Shown: piece by piece, positions 7,889-15,332 of the stretch
Layout: every line of letters begins with the position of its first letter
Position numbering within the stretch: the stretch's first letter is position 1
Origin: Candidatus Margulisiibacteriota bacterium
GTDB taxonomy: Bacteria; Margulisbacteria; Termititenacia; Termititenacales; Termititenacaceae
Length of the DNA stretch: 51,576 nucleotides
Reading direction: 5' to 3'
Assembly: GCA_031274525.1 (NCBI GenBank)
Contig: JAISQA010000022.1
Coordinates: 1-51,576 of the forward strand
Program-made: the position numbers and the translations under genes
Notes under the pieces: generated by a model
What the model saw: the letters and a program-made list of their open reading frames with translations, nothing else
Database searches by the model: none
What the model was told of the DNA's origin: nothing

Positions 7889-8212
7889 ATGTGTATCTTT
7901 TGCCAGATCATCAATAAAGAAATTCCCTCTGCGCCGGTTTATGAAGATGCCAATGTGCTGGTGATACCCGATATCAGCCCTCAGGCCCCGCTGCACTGGC
8001 TGATCATTCCCAAAATCCATACCGAATCTCTGTCCTCGGTGCTGCCGGATCAGGCGCTGGCCTGCCTTCTGGTAATCCAGCGGCTGGTCAAAGAAAAAGC
8101 AGTTAAAGATTATCGCATTGTCGTGAATACCGGTGCAGAAGCCGGGCAGTCCGTGCCGCATCTGCATTTTCACCTGCTCTCCGGCCGGAGTCTGGCCTGG
8201 CCGCCGGGGTAG
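7889..8212 (+). CDS. HIT-family nucleotide hydrolase/transferase
   Basis: 107 residues. It has CIFCQIINKEIPS at the N-terminus, YEDANVLVIPDI, and the histidine triad in SVPHLHFHLLSG (HxHxH). These are features of the Hint/PKCI branch, which hydrolyses adenosine phosphoramidates. AAGGAG lies 8 bases before the ATG. It is third in the tatD-acpS-HIT run; a weak terminator-like hairpin overlaps its stop. Confidence 0.93.
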   Translation: MCIFCQIINKEIPSAPVYEDANVLVIPDISPQAPLHWLIIPKIHTESLSSVLPDQALACLLVIQRLVKEKAVKDYRIVVNTGAEAGQSVPHLHFHLLSGRSLAWPPG

Positions 8213-8227
8213 AGCGGCCGCCTTTTT
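8199..8227 (+). terminator. Weak intrinsic terminator after the HIT gene
   Basis: GGCCGC (8199-8204) pairs with GCGGCC (8214-8219), and GCC then TTTTT follows. The hairpin overlaps the HIT stop codon and the T-run merges with the putative rpsU -35, so function is uncertain. Confidence 0.35.
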
Positions 8228-8253
8228 ACTTTTCACGCCTGATAGGGTAAAAT
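8225..8253 (+). promoter_or_regulatory. Candidate rpsU promoter
   Basis: TTTACT (8225-8230) and TAAAAT (8248-8253) are 17 bp apart. rpsU starts at 8287 behind a strong AAGGAGG. Confidence 0.45.
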
Positions 8254-8286
8254 GAAACTAATGGAAAGATCTTTAAGGAGGCTGTC

Positions 8287-8484
8287 ATGGCTTACACTGA
8301 AGCGAGAGATGATGAAGATATTGAAAAAATACTGCGGCGTTTCAAACGGCAGGTGAAGGACGAAAATATTCTGCAGGATTTGCGTGAGCGCGAGGTTTAT
8401 GAAAAACCCTCGGAACTGCGCAAGAAAGAGCAGCGCGAAAGAGAGCGTCAAAACCACCGCCGGATGCGTATGGAAGATTACTAA
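8287..8484 (+). CDS. rpsU: Small ribosomal subunit protein bS21
   Basis: 65 residues. The core LRRFKRQVKDENILQDLRER with EVYEKPSELRKKE right after it is the diagnostic S21 segment, followed by a basic C-terminal tail (RQNHRRMRMEDY). S21 sits near the anti-Shine-Dalgarno end of 16S rRNA and aids initiation. AAGGAGG lies 6 bases before the ATG. In many bacteria rpsU heads the rpsU-dnaG-rpoD operon; here it is about 24 kb from dnaG-rpoD and instead precedes an Lpt permease. Confidence 0.95.
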   Translation: MAYTEARDDEDIEKILRRFKRQVKDENILQDLREREVYEKPSELRKKEQRERERQNHRRMRMEDY

Positions 8485-8506
8485 ATTGCTGGCCAAAATT
8501 CTGGCA

Positions 8507-9622
8507 ATGTTCCGCAGCTGCGCCGGCCGGTTTAAGATAATCGACCGGTATATTGTCGGTGAGGTTGCCGGCCCTTTTATTCTGGGCATGGCCGGGCTGG
8601 TTATTATCGGCATGATGGATATTGTTTTCTCGCTGGTCGATATGTTTTTCAATAACGGCGTGCCTTTTCCGATAGTCTTTAAAATTTTAATTTTTAAAAT
8701 CCCGGCCATTATGGTTTTGTTTTTTCCCATGGCTGTGCTTTTTTCGACGACGCTCGCGCTGATCAGGATGATCAAGGATTCGGAGCTGACCGTTTTTCGC
8801 GCCGGCGGGGTTTCTCTGCTGCGGGTGATCCTGCCGGTTTTTGTCGCCGGAGCGCTGGCTTCGCTGCTGTCTTTCGGCAATAACGAAAAACTGGTGCCCT
8901 GGGCCAACAGCGTTTCGGAGGATTTGATCGACAAGGCTGTGCTGAAAAAACCGGTCGCGGATGTGCTGGAAAATACTTTCTTTAAGGAATCCGACGCGCG
9001 TTATTTCTATATCCGCCGGATCGACAAGCAGACCAATACTATGGAAGACGTGGTGATCAATGAGACCACGGGCGATTTTCCACGGACGATCACCGCCAAG
9101 CAGGCCCGCTGGGACGGCAAGCAATGGCTGCTGACACAGGGCATTATTCATAAATTTGACGGGAACGGCGCGCTGGCCTATCAGAGTAATTTTGAGAATA
9201 TGAAGCTTAATATCGATCAGGGTTTTTATAATTATTACAAATCGCAGAAGTCGCCCGTGGAAATGACCAGCAGAGAGCTGCATGATAAGATTGCCAATTT
9301 CAAGAAAAGCGGGCAGAAAACCGACTCTATGGAAGTCGCCTACTATATGAAATATTCTCTGCCGCTGGCCTGTCTGATCTTTGCGCTGGTCGGCACAGCG
9401 CTGCTGCTGCTATTTATGGGCAGCGGACACGATCTCTGGGGCGTGATCGTCGCGGTGCTGCTGGCTCTGCTTTCGGTGGGTTTTTATATTTTTTTGATGG
9501 CCACTTTCCGCGCTATGGGTAATGGCGGCCGGCTGCCGCCTTTCTGGGGAGCCTGGGCGCCGAATTTTATTTACGGAACGCTGGCAGTTGGTATAATAGC
9601 TCTGCGCAACAAAGCGCGTTAG
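8507..9622 (+). CDS. LptF/LptG-family lipopolysaccharide export permease
   Basis: 371 residues from ATG 8507; TTG 8486 behind GGAAG, right after the rpsU stop, is the alternative start. Layout is that of YjgP/YjgQ proteins: membrane helices near residues 15-100 (IIDRYIVGEVAGPFILGMAG, then FPMAVLFSTTLAL), a periplasmic beta-jellyroll middle (about 120-260), and three closing helices (PLACLIFALVGTALLLLF, then two more). The SELTVFRAGGVSLLR motif is the conserved cytoplasmic coupling segment. LptF and LptG form the permease that, with LptB, extracts lipid from the inner membrane toward LptC/A. Only one family member is in the window. Confidence 0.85.
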   Translation: MFRSCAGRFKIIDRYIVGEVAGPFILGMAGLVIIGMMDIVFSLVDMFFNNGVPFPIVFKILIFKIPAIMVLFFPMAVLFSTTLALIRMIKDSELTVFRAGGVSLLRVILPVFVAGALASLLSFGNNEKLVPWANSVSEDLIDKAVLKKPVADVLENTFFKESDARYFYIRRIDKQTNTMEDVVINETTGDFPRTITAKQARWDGKQWLLTQGIIHKFDGNGALAYQSNFENMKLNIDQGFYNYYKSQKSPVEMTSRELHDKIANFKKSGQKTDSMEVAYYMKYSLPLACLIFALVGTALLLLFMGSGHDLWGVIVAVLLALLSVGFYIFLMATFRAMGNGGRLPPFWGAWAPNFIYGTLAVGIIALRNKAR

Positions 9623-9634
9623 ATAGGGGCCGCT

Positions 9635-12007
9635 ATGGAATCGTTGATGGAAGGAACAGCCGCGAGCCAGCCGCCTGCTCTGGCAGAGCAGGCCAGTCAG
9701 GCTTTTGCCCGGAATTATTTTCTGCAGGCGGCCGGTTATGACGAGCAGCTGATCCGGGACAATCCCGCGTCCGCGCCGGAAATTATCTTAAAATATCTGA
9801 AAGCGCAGATTGAAAACACGCAGTTCGAAGCGGAAATTCACAAAGCGCTGATCAGGCTCTATCTGGCCGAGGGCCAGCCGACGGATGTTTTAGAGGAGAT
9901 CAGCGATTATCTGGATCATGCGCCCCATGATCCGCAGGTGATCGAGCTGCTGCTGAAGCTGGGCTACGAATATAAGAGCAGCAAGCTGCTGGTACCGGTT
10001 TTGGAAAAAGCAGCTTATTTTAATTTTCGTAATTATGCGCTGCTGAAAATGCTGGCCGGTCTGTATCTGGAGCGCGACAATACGGCGGCGGCCGTGCGGC
10101 TCTACGAAGGCTGTCTGCAAAATCAGAACGGCGGACGTCTCGCGGATATTCTGAGTGCGCTGGCCGAGCTGCAGCTCCGGGAAAAAAATTATGCGCGCTC
10201 GGCTGAACTGTACCGCGAGCTGGCGCAGAAGCAGTTGAAAAACGTGCTGGAGCGTCTGGAGGCTCTGCGGCAAAAGCAGGGCATGCCGCTGGAGCTGGAG
10301 CTTTTACTGGCCGAATTGTACGCCCAGAACACCAATCCCGACCGGGCGCTGGGCGTGTACGCGCAGATTTTTGCGGATCGCCCCGGGGCGGCGGGCAATA
10401 TTCTGGCCGGACTGAAAAAATTTCTCAAGACTTACCCGGATTATCCAGACGCTAATTTTTTGATCGCCGGTATTCACAAAAGCTCCGGCCAGTACACCGA
10501 AGCGGTGTCGGTGTACAACAAGATCCTGCGCTTTTCGCCGCAGTATGTAGACCGGGCGGCGGAAGAGCTGCGGGACATTGTGCAGAAAATGCCGGATCAG
10601 GTCATGGCGCTGCAGTCGCTGGCCGAAATATACATGTATAAAAAAAATTTTGACAAAAGTTTTTATTATTACAGCCGGCTGCTCGATCTGGTGCCGGAAC
10701 AGGCGGACAATATTATCGAAAAAGCCCGCAAAGTTTTGAAGGTCGATCCGCAGGTGATCGCCGCGCGGGAGATCCTGGCCAAGTCTGTGCTGGCGCATCA
10801 CAATTACCGCCGCGCCAAAGCCGAAGCCGAAGCGATCATCGCCATTGACCAGAATAATTCAGAGGGCTACTGCGTGCTGGGGCGCGCCCAGCAGGCTTTG
10901 GGCGAATACAATCAGGCGGCGGGCAGTTTTCGCACTGCGCTGGCGCTCGATCCTTACAATAAAACTATTCATCATTATTATCAGGAGGCCGCGGCGCAGA
11001 ATCTGGATGAAAAAGCCGTAAATCTGGCCAAAAAAGTCGAAAAAAATATGTGGAAATATTCCCGGCATTATGAGCTGGGGCTGAATTATTTTTACCGCGG
11101 TCTGCTCAACGAAGCAATCGCCGAGCTGCAGATCGCCGTGAAGGACAGCGCGCTGGCGCAGAAAGCCCATAAGATGCAGGGTTTATGTTACAAAGAGCTG
11201 GGGCGTTACGATCTGTCCGCGGCGCAGTTTGACCGGGCGCTGGACAAGACTCCGGGCACGGATACGGATGAGCGTTTGAAGCTGCTTTTTTACACCGGAC
11301 TGTCTTATGAGGCGCTGGGCCGGCATCAGGATGCTTTGCGCGTGTATGAAGAAATTGTGGCGCTGGATCTGCACTATGAAAACGCCAGCCAGCGCATTGC
11401 CAAGCTGCAGTCTTTTGCCTGGGTGGAGATCCGCGGCAAAGCTCTGGAGGCGCTGATCGCCGAGCCGAAAACGCAGCGGCTGATCGTGAGCTGGGCCAAG
11501 AATAATGAATCGGAAGAATTTGCCAAAAAACATAAAAATAAAAATGTGGATATGTCTTTTAGCATGGAGCATAACAATCAGGCCGTGGAATTTGCGCTCA
11601 AGGGGCAGCTGGCGCAGGCGGAAAACGAGCTGGTTTTGGCGGAACAAATGGATCCGGCTTTTACGATCGTCCACAACAACAAAGCTGTGCTGGCTCTGCT
11701 GGCCGGACAGCTGGAGCAGGCCAAAACCTATCTGGATGAGGCGCTCAAACTCAATCCGAAGCTCTGTGTCGCGCGCGCGAATCTGGGCATCTATCACCTG
11801 CTGTGCGGAGAAAAAGATCTGGCCAAAGAAAATCTGGAAAAAACGCTGGCTCTGGATGACACGCTGTATGTCGCTCAGATCAATCTGGGTGATATTTATT
11901 ACGAAAAAGAAGATGTGCAGAAAGCCCTGCGTTACTGGAGCGTGGCTCTGCAGCTGGGCGTGCTGCCGGAGCTGGCCAAGCGCCGGCTCAAATACCGCCA
12001 GCCGTGA
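9635..12007 (+). CDS. Tetratricopeptide-repeat protein
   Basis: 790 residues made almost entirely of 34-residue TPR-type helical pairs, from about residue 20 to the end; clear units include AEIYMYKKNFDKSFYYYSRL, VLGRAQQALGEYNQAAGSF and NKAVLALLAGQLEQAKTYLD. No signal peptide or membrane segment, so probably cytoplasmic. A charged break near residues 600-650 divides two TPR blocks. It starts 12 bases after the lptF/G stop and its stop overlaps the next start by 4 nt (GTGA), so the genes are co-translated. A scaffold role is inferred from the fold only. Confidence 0.85.
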   Translation: MESLMEGTAASQPPALAEQASQAFARNYFLQAAGYDEQLIRDNPASAPEIILKYLKAQIENTQFEAEIHKALIRLYLAEGQPTDVLEEISDYLDHAPHDPQVIELLLKLGYEYKSSKLLVPVLEKAAYFNFRNYALLKMLAGLYLERDNTAAAVRLYEGCLQNQNGGRLADILSALAELQLREKNYARSAELYRELAQKQLKNVLERLEALRQKQGMPLELELLLAELYAQNTNPDRALGVYAQIFADRPGAAGNILAGLKKFLKTYPDYPDANFLIAGIHKSSGQYTEAVSVYNKILRFSPQYVDRAAEELRDIVQKMPDQVMALQSLAEIYMYKKNFDKSFYYYSRLLDLVPEQADNIIEKARKVLKVDPQVIAAREILAKSVLAHHNYRRAKAEAEAIIAIDQNNSEGYCVLGRAQQALGEYNQAAGSFRTALALDPYNKTIHHYYQEAAAQNLDEKAVNLAKKVEKNMWKYSRHYELGLNYFYRGLLNEAIAELQIAVKDSALAQKAHKMQGLCYKELGRYDLSAAQFDRALDKTPGTDTDERLKLLFYTGLSYEALGRHQDALRVYEEIVALDLHYENASQRIAKLQSFAWVEIRGKALEALIAEPKTQRLIVSWAKNNESEEFAKKHKNKNVDMSFSMEHNNQAVEFALKGQLAQAENELVLAEQMDPAFTIVHNNKAVLALLAGQLEQAKTYLDEALKLNPKLCVARANLGIYHLLCGEKDLAKENLEKTLALDDTLYVAQINLGDIYYEKEDVQKALRYWSVALQLGVLPELAKRRLKYRQP

Positions 12008-12579
12008 ATGACCTGAAATACAAATACTCGCTGACTTTCCGCAAAGAAGGCCTGTTGATTTTTTTGTCGCAGCTGGACTTGATGCGGCTGCTGGCCCGCG
12101 CTCTGCAAAAATCCGGACTGCCGGTGGCCTACAGCCAGGGTTTTAACCCGCATCCGCGTTATGCGCTGCCGTACCCGCTGCCGGTCGGCTATACCGGCAC
12201 GGCGGAAATACTGGAATTGTATTTGACCCGGCCGCTGCCGGAAACCGGGCTGGCCGCACGCCTGAACGAGTATTTGCCGGACGGCGTGTGTATGACCGGG
12301 GCGGTTCCGGGCAGCCTGCAGCCGGCTTATTATCTGCGCGTGCTGCTGGAAGCAGAATTCAGCCTGCCGGAGAATTGGCCGGAGCTGGTCTTGACCAAAG
12401 AGACCAAAAGGGGCCGGGTGGAGCATTTCCGTCTGGGCGAGCATATGCAGCTGGCACTGTCCGGCCGGGAATTATATATCACGCCGCTGGGCGCTGTGCC
12501 GCTCCGGGCTGAAAAAATCTGCGCCCTGCTGGGTCTTGCGCCGGAACAGATCGCGGAGATTATCCGGGAAGCGCGCTAA
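12004..12579 (+). CDS. DUF2344/TIGR03936 radical-SAM-linked protein, stand-alone
   Basis: 191 residues, GTG start overlapping the TPR stop by 4 nt. RKEGLLIFLSQLDLMRLLAR and SQGFNPHPRYALPYPLPVGY are the signature of the TIGR03936 domain. In many bacteria this domain is fused to, or next to, a B12-binding radical SAM protein; here it stands alone with a TPR protein, and no radical SAM gene is visible in the window. Biochemical function is not known to me. A strong terminator follows the stop directly. Confidence 0.82.
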   Translation: MNDLKYKYSLTFRKEGLLIFLSQLDLMRLLARALQKSGLPVAYSQGFNPHPRYALPYPLPVGYTGTAEILELYLTRPLPETGLAARLNEYLPDGVCMTGAVPGSLQPAYYLRVLLEAEFSLPENWPELVLTKETKRGRVEHFRLGEHMQLALSGRELYITPLGAVPLRAEKICALLGLAPEQIAEIIREAR

Positions 12580-12580
12580 A

Positions 12581-12612
12581 AAAAAGAGGCGGTGTCAAAA
12601 CCGCCTCTTTTT
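12581..12612. terminator. Strong bidirectional intrinsic terminator
   Basis: A perfect 13-bp stem (AAAAAGAGGCGGT / ACCGCCTCTTTTT) with a 6-nt loop. Because the stem ends in A on one side and T on the other, it can terminate both the plus-strand tatD-to-DUF2344 region and the convergent minus-strand lipoprotein gene. Confidence 0.92.
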
Positions 12613-12672
12613 GCTTAAACCGGACAGTGAGCGGAATCAAACCCTCCCGCGCACCGTCCAGAACAAGACAAT

Positions 12673-14001
12673 TTATTTCAGAGTATCGTAATTACCCAGA
12701 GCCCTCAACAGCTTGTTATTCTCTGCGCGGACTGTGGCCTCGGCATTAGCCGCTTTGGCGTTGTACAGAGTATTGATCTGCACCACAATGCCTTCGGCGC
12801 CGAGATTATTGACCAGCAGATAGTGGGCTTTCTGCGGGTCAGTTTTGTCCACCGCATCAAAAGTAAACTCCGCGGCGTCAAAAGTATAAGTGTAACCTAT
12901 GTCGGCCAGAGCGCTGCGGACAGACTTAACCACATCGTTTTGATTGCTGGAAAGGAAAGCCTTGTCGCTGGTCAGGATAGTCTGCTGCGCGGCCAGCAGC
13001 TGAGCCAGACTGAATAATTCCTCGGTGACTTCTTCATTTAACTGCTCTTTAGTCTCCCCGGCGGCAGCTTCGATAAAAGCCTCGATATTTACGGCAATGG
13101 AGGTGTTGATTTTCGTAAAAGTGACCGCCAGATTTAAGCCGCCCTTAGCCGCAGTAAGCACATAGTTGGTCTTGTCTTCGCTCTGGAGCGTGAAACCAGC
13201 GGAGGTGAGCGTCGCTTTGGCATTGGTAAAAGCTCTGGCAAAATCGATGAAACGGTAAGTATGCCGCGTGCCTTTTTCTACCACCGGATAGGTGTCCAGA
13301 TAATCAACTAATCTGCTGATAAAATTATCAACATAAACTTGATTGCCGTCCACATCGTAATTGCCCTGCAGCACGGCGCCGAGCCTCAAGGTGACGCGGT
13401 TGGTCTCATCGGCCGCTATAGCGATCCGCGCGACCAGCGGCTCGTTAAATTGATTATTGGCCTGAGCGTCTTTTATGCTGAAGCCGCTGCTGGTCTTTTC
13501 GTAGACCAGCGAGTTCAGCACCAGATAGTCCTCAATAAAATCGCTCACTCTCTCTGCGGTGGCTATGGCATAAACGTGTTCAGCCGTCCGCTGCGAGGTA
13601 AATTTACCGTATTTGTTCAGCTCGGCGATAATCTCCGCCACGGCATCTCCGGCGATCTGTTCCGAACTTTCCTGATCGACATTGCCGTTGATCTGCGCCA
13701 GCACGGTGACTACCGTTTCATTGGTTCCGGAGCCGTCCGTGATTGTGGCGACCACCGATTTATCCTCTGTATCCGCGCTGCCCAGCGTGCGGTTATTTTC
13801 CGGGACCGCGGTAAAAGTATAACTGGCCGCATCTTCTTTGGTAATAGTGTAGCCCTTGCTCTGCACCGCCGTGGTGGCAAAGCCGTACACTTTATCTTTG
13901 CTCAAATCCGTATAGATCTTGTTGCCTTCCTGTCTGATATTCGCGCCGCAGCCGGTCAGCAGCAGCACCCCCAATAAGATACCGATTACTTTCTTTAACA
14001 T
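12673..14001 (-). CDS. Hypothetical lipoprotein
   Basis: 442 residues from ATG 14001, which has AGGAGG six to seven bases upstream; a longer reading from 14067 would overlap the tRNA gene and is rejected. Signal peptide with lipobox LLLTGC (Cys ~18), so lipidated. The mature part has three to four alpha/beta repeats of ~110 residues sharing the pattern YGFATTAVQSKGYTITKEDA...YTFTAV, AFTNAKATLTSAGFTLQSED...YVLTAA and SVRSALADIGYTYTFDAAEF...FDAV. Each unit may be a small periplasmic alpha/beta domain. I do not recognise the family. It follows the CAU tRNA by 34 bases and is probably transcribed with it. Confidence 0.75.
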   Translation of the reverse strand: MLKKVIGILLGVLLLTGCGANIRQEGNKIYTDLSKDKVYGFATTAVQSKGYTITKEDAASYTFTAVPENNRTLGSADTEDKSVVATITDGSGTNETVVTVLAQINGNVDQESSEQIAGDAVAEIIAELNKYGKFTSQRTAEHVYAIATAERVSDFIEDYLVLNSLVYEKTSSGFSIKDAQANNQFNEPLVARIAIAADETNRVTLRLGAVLQGNYDVDGNQVYVDNFISRLVDYLDTYPVVEKGTRHTYRFIDFARAFTNAKATLTSAGFTLQSEDKTNYVLTAAKGGLNLAVTFTKINTSIAVNIEAFIEAAAGETKEQLNEEVTEELFSLAQLLAAQQTILTSDKAFLSSNQNDVVKSVRSALADIGYTYTFDAAEFTFDAVDKTDPQKAHYLLVNNLGAEGIVVQINTLYNAKAANAEATVRAENNKLLRALGNYDTLK

Positions 14002-14035
14002 CCTCTTCCTCCTGTTTTTTTCGCTCTTATTTAAG

Positions 14036-14109
14036 TGGGCCCACTTGGACTTGAACCAAGGACCCACCGGTTATGAGCCGGTTGCTCTAACCAACTGAGC
14101 TATGGGCCC
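14036..14109 (-). tRNA. tRNA with CAU anticodon (Ile2 or elongator Met)
   Basis: 74-nt cloverleaf on the minus strand: acceptor GGGCCCA/TGGGCCC, D-arm GCTC..GAGC, anticodon stem ACCGG/CCGGT with loop CTCATAA (anticodon CAT), variable GGGTC, T-arm CTTGG-TTCAAGT-CCAAG, discriminator A. CCA is not encoded. The anticodon arm CGGCTCATAACCG resembles Bacillus tRNA-Ile(CAU), which needs lysidine at C34, more than its elongator Met, but the sequence alone does not settle this. Confidence 0.92.
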
Positions 14110-14129
14110 CCCGCACTTATAGCCCTGAG

Positions 14130-14158
14130 ATTATACAAACAGTGCGGGTAAAAAGCAA
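14130..14158 (-). promoter_or_regulatory. Promoter of the CAU tRNA gene
   Basis: On the minus strand TTGCTT (14153-14158) and TATAAT (14130-14135) are exactly 17 bp apart, about 20 bases before the mature tRNA 5' end. An inverted repeat CCCGCACT/AGTGCGGG brackets the -10. The rest of the ~290-base gap up to tatA shows no gene. Confidence 0.75.
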
Positions 14159-14361
14159 ATTTACCCCTATTGGTTGCGTTAGCTTAGAAAAATCTCTGCA
14201 AAGTTATATCCTGCAGATAAGCATGTTCGCTGACGGTGCAATATTTAAGATATGTAAAAAAATCAGACTGCCAGTGAATACAAAAAAAATTGTCTGAACC
14301 GGGCTTTTGCAGAGGTCGCGCAGGGAGCTCGGCCCGCGCATTAGGTTTTCCGGCCCAAAGG

Positions 14362-14370
14362 TGGTATAAT
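14362..14370 (+). promoter_or_regulatory. Extended -10 promoter of the tatA operon
   Basis: TGGTATAAT is an extended -10 with perfect TATAAT at 14365-14370; no good -35 is visible, as is usual for extended -10 promoters. tatA starts at 14404 behind AAGGGGG. Confidence 0.65.
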
Positions 14371-14403
14371 AAACTGTAACAATTTTATATAAAAGGGGGA
14401 TTT

Positions 14404-14622
14404 ATGAATTTCGGCGGATGGGAAATACTGGTTATTGCGGTCATTGTGGTGCTGCTTTTTGGCGGTGCACAGCTGCCCAAGCTGGCCAAATCGATGGGCA
14501 GTTTTGTTAGTGAATTTTCTAATGCCAAAGACGAAGCGGAAAATGCCCTGAAAATCAAAAAAACGAAAAAGACCGAAAAGGCTGACGCGCTGAAAAAAAC
14601 GGAAAAAGCCAAACGCAAGTAG
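14404..14622 (+). CDS. tatA: Sec-independent protein translocase TatA/E
   Basis: 72 residues. A single N-terminal membrane helix (GWEILVIAVIVVLLFGGAQLP) with the FG-x-x-(Q/K)LP hinge is followed by an amphipathic helix (LAKSMGSFVSEF) and a Lys-rich tail. TatA oligomers form the passage for folded twin-arginine substrates. It is the first gene of a tight seven-gene run, with tatC 10 bases downstream; no separate tatB is present, so this TatA may serve both roles. Confidence 0.93.
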   Translation: MNFGGWEILVIAVIVVLLFGGAQLPKLAKSMGSFVSEFSNAKDEAENALKIKKTKKTEKADALKKTEKAKRK

Positions 14623-14632
14623 GAGTTAAATT

Positions 14633-15328
14633 TTGTTACTCCTGCTGTTAATTTTTTTAGCAGGCCTCTTTGCGGCAGGTTTTTATTTTGCGGTGCATAT
14701 TCTGCGCTGGCTGGTCGCTTATTTAGCCGCAGGCTACGGCGTTAATATCGCGATACTCTCGCCCATGGAAGCCATAATCAGCATTATGCAGCTGGCGCTG
14801 CTGCTGACCTTGATAGTCTGCGTGCCGGTAATTATCCTGCTGTTTATCAATTATGTCCGGCCGGCGCTTTATGAAAATGAACGGCGGATTCTGGTCTATG
14901 TGCCGGTAGGTCTGGCGCTGGGCTGCGCGGGCAGTTTGTTTGGCTGGTATTTGTCGCTGCATATTTTTCTGCCGTATTTTGAAAAATTTTCCCGGCTGCT
15001 CGGCGTGCAGAATGTCTGGACGCTGGAGCATCTGACCGGTTTTGTGATCGGCAACCTGTTTATCTTTTTTCTGGTTTTTCAAATTCCTTTGATCATCATC
15101 AGTCTGCATGCTCTCGGCCTGCTGAAAACCGGCGATATGGCCTTGCTGCGCAAGGTTGTCCTTGTGGCGGCGCTGGTGATCGGCGCCACGGTTACTCCGC
15201 CGGATGTGGCCAGCCAGCTGCTGGTCGCGCTGCCTTTTTACCTGCTGTTTGAGCTGTCTATTCAATACTGCCGCTTCAAAGAAAAAAGGCAGAAAAAGAA
15301 ACTGCCCGGGAAGGTTGCGCACTGGTAA
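14633..15328 (+). CDS. tatC: TatC translocase subunit, short at the N-terminus
   Basis: 231 residues, TTG start with AGGAG seven bases upstream. Six hydrophobic segments are visible and the family's ALYENERRILVYVPVGLALG and ATVTPPDVASQLLVALP segments are present; the Glu in LYENERR matches the conserved signal-peptide-binding loop acid. The usual cytoplasmic N-terminus with an HLxELRxR-type motif is absent: the protein begins inside helix 1. An in-frame TAA at 14627-14629 rules out a longer start in this frame. It is either a reduced TatC or a variant whose recognition site is built differently. Confidence 0.85.
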   Translation: MLLLLLIFLAGLFAAGFYFAVHILRWLVAYLAAGYGVNIAILSPMEAIISIMQLALLLTLIVCVPVIILLFINYVRPALYENERRILVYVPVGLALGCAGSLFGWYLSLHIFLPYFEKFSRLLGVQNVWTLEHLTGFVIGNLFIFFLVFQIPLIIISLHALGLLKTGDMALLRKVVLVAALVIGATVTPPDVASQLLVALPFYLLFELSIQYCRFKEKRQKKKLPGKVAHW

Positions 15329-15332
15329 AAAA

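Noticed and set aside
8384-8506. Longer N-terminus of the Lpt permease
   Set aside because: It would overlap rpsU by about 100 bp, with no RBS; the predicted peptide is not family-like.
14002-14067. Longer N-terminus of the lipoprotein gene
   Set aside because: It would run into the tRNA gene; AGGAGG and the signal peptide support ATG 14001.
15204-15332. Longer N-terminus of the CapA-like protein
   Set aside because: It overlaps the well-conserved end of tatC and adds a Cys-rich peptide typical of a shadow frame.
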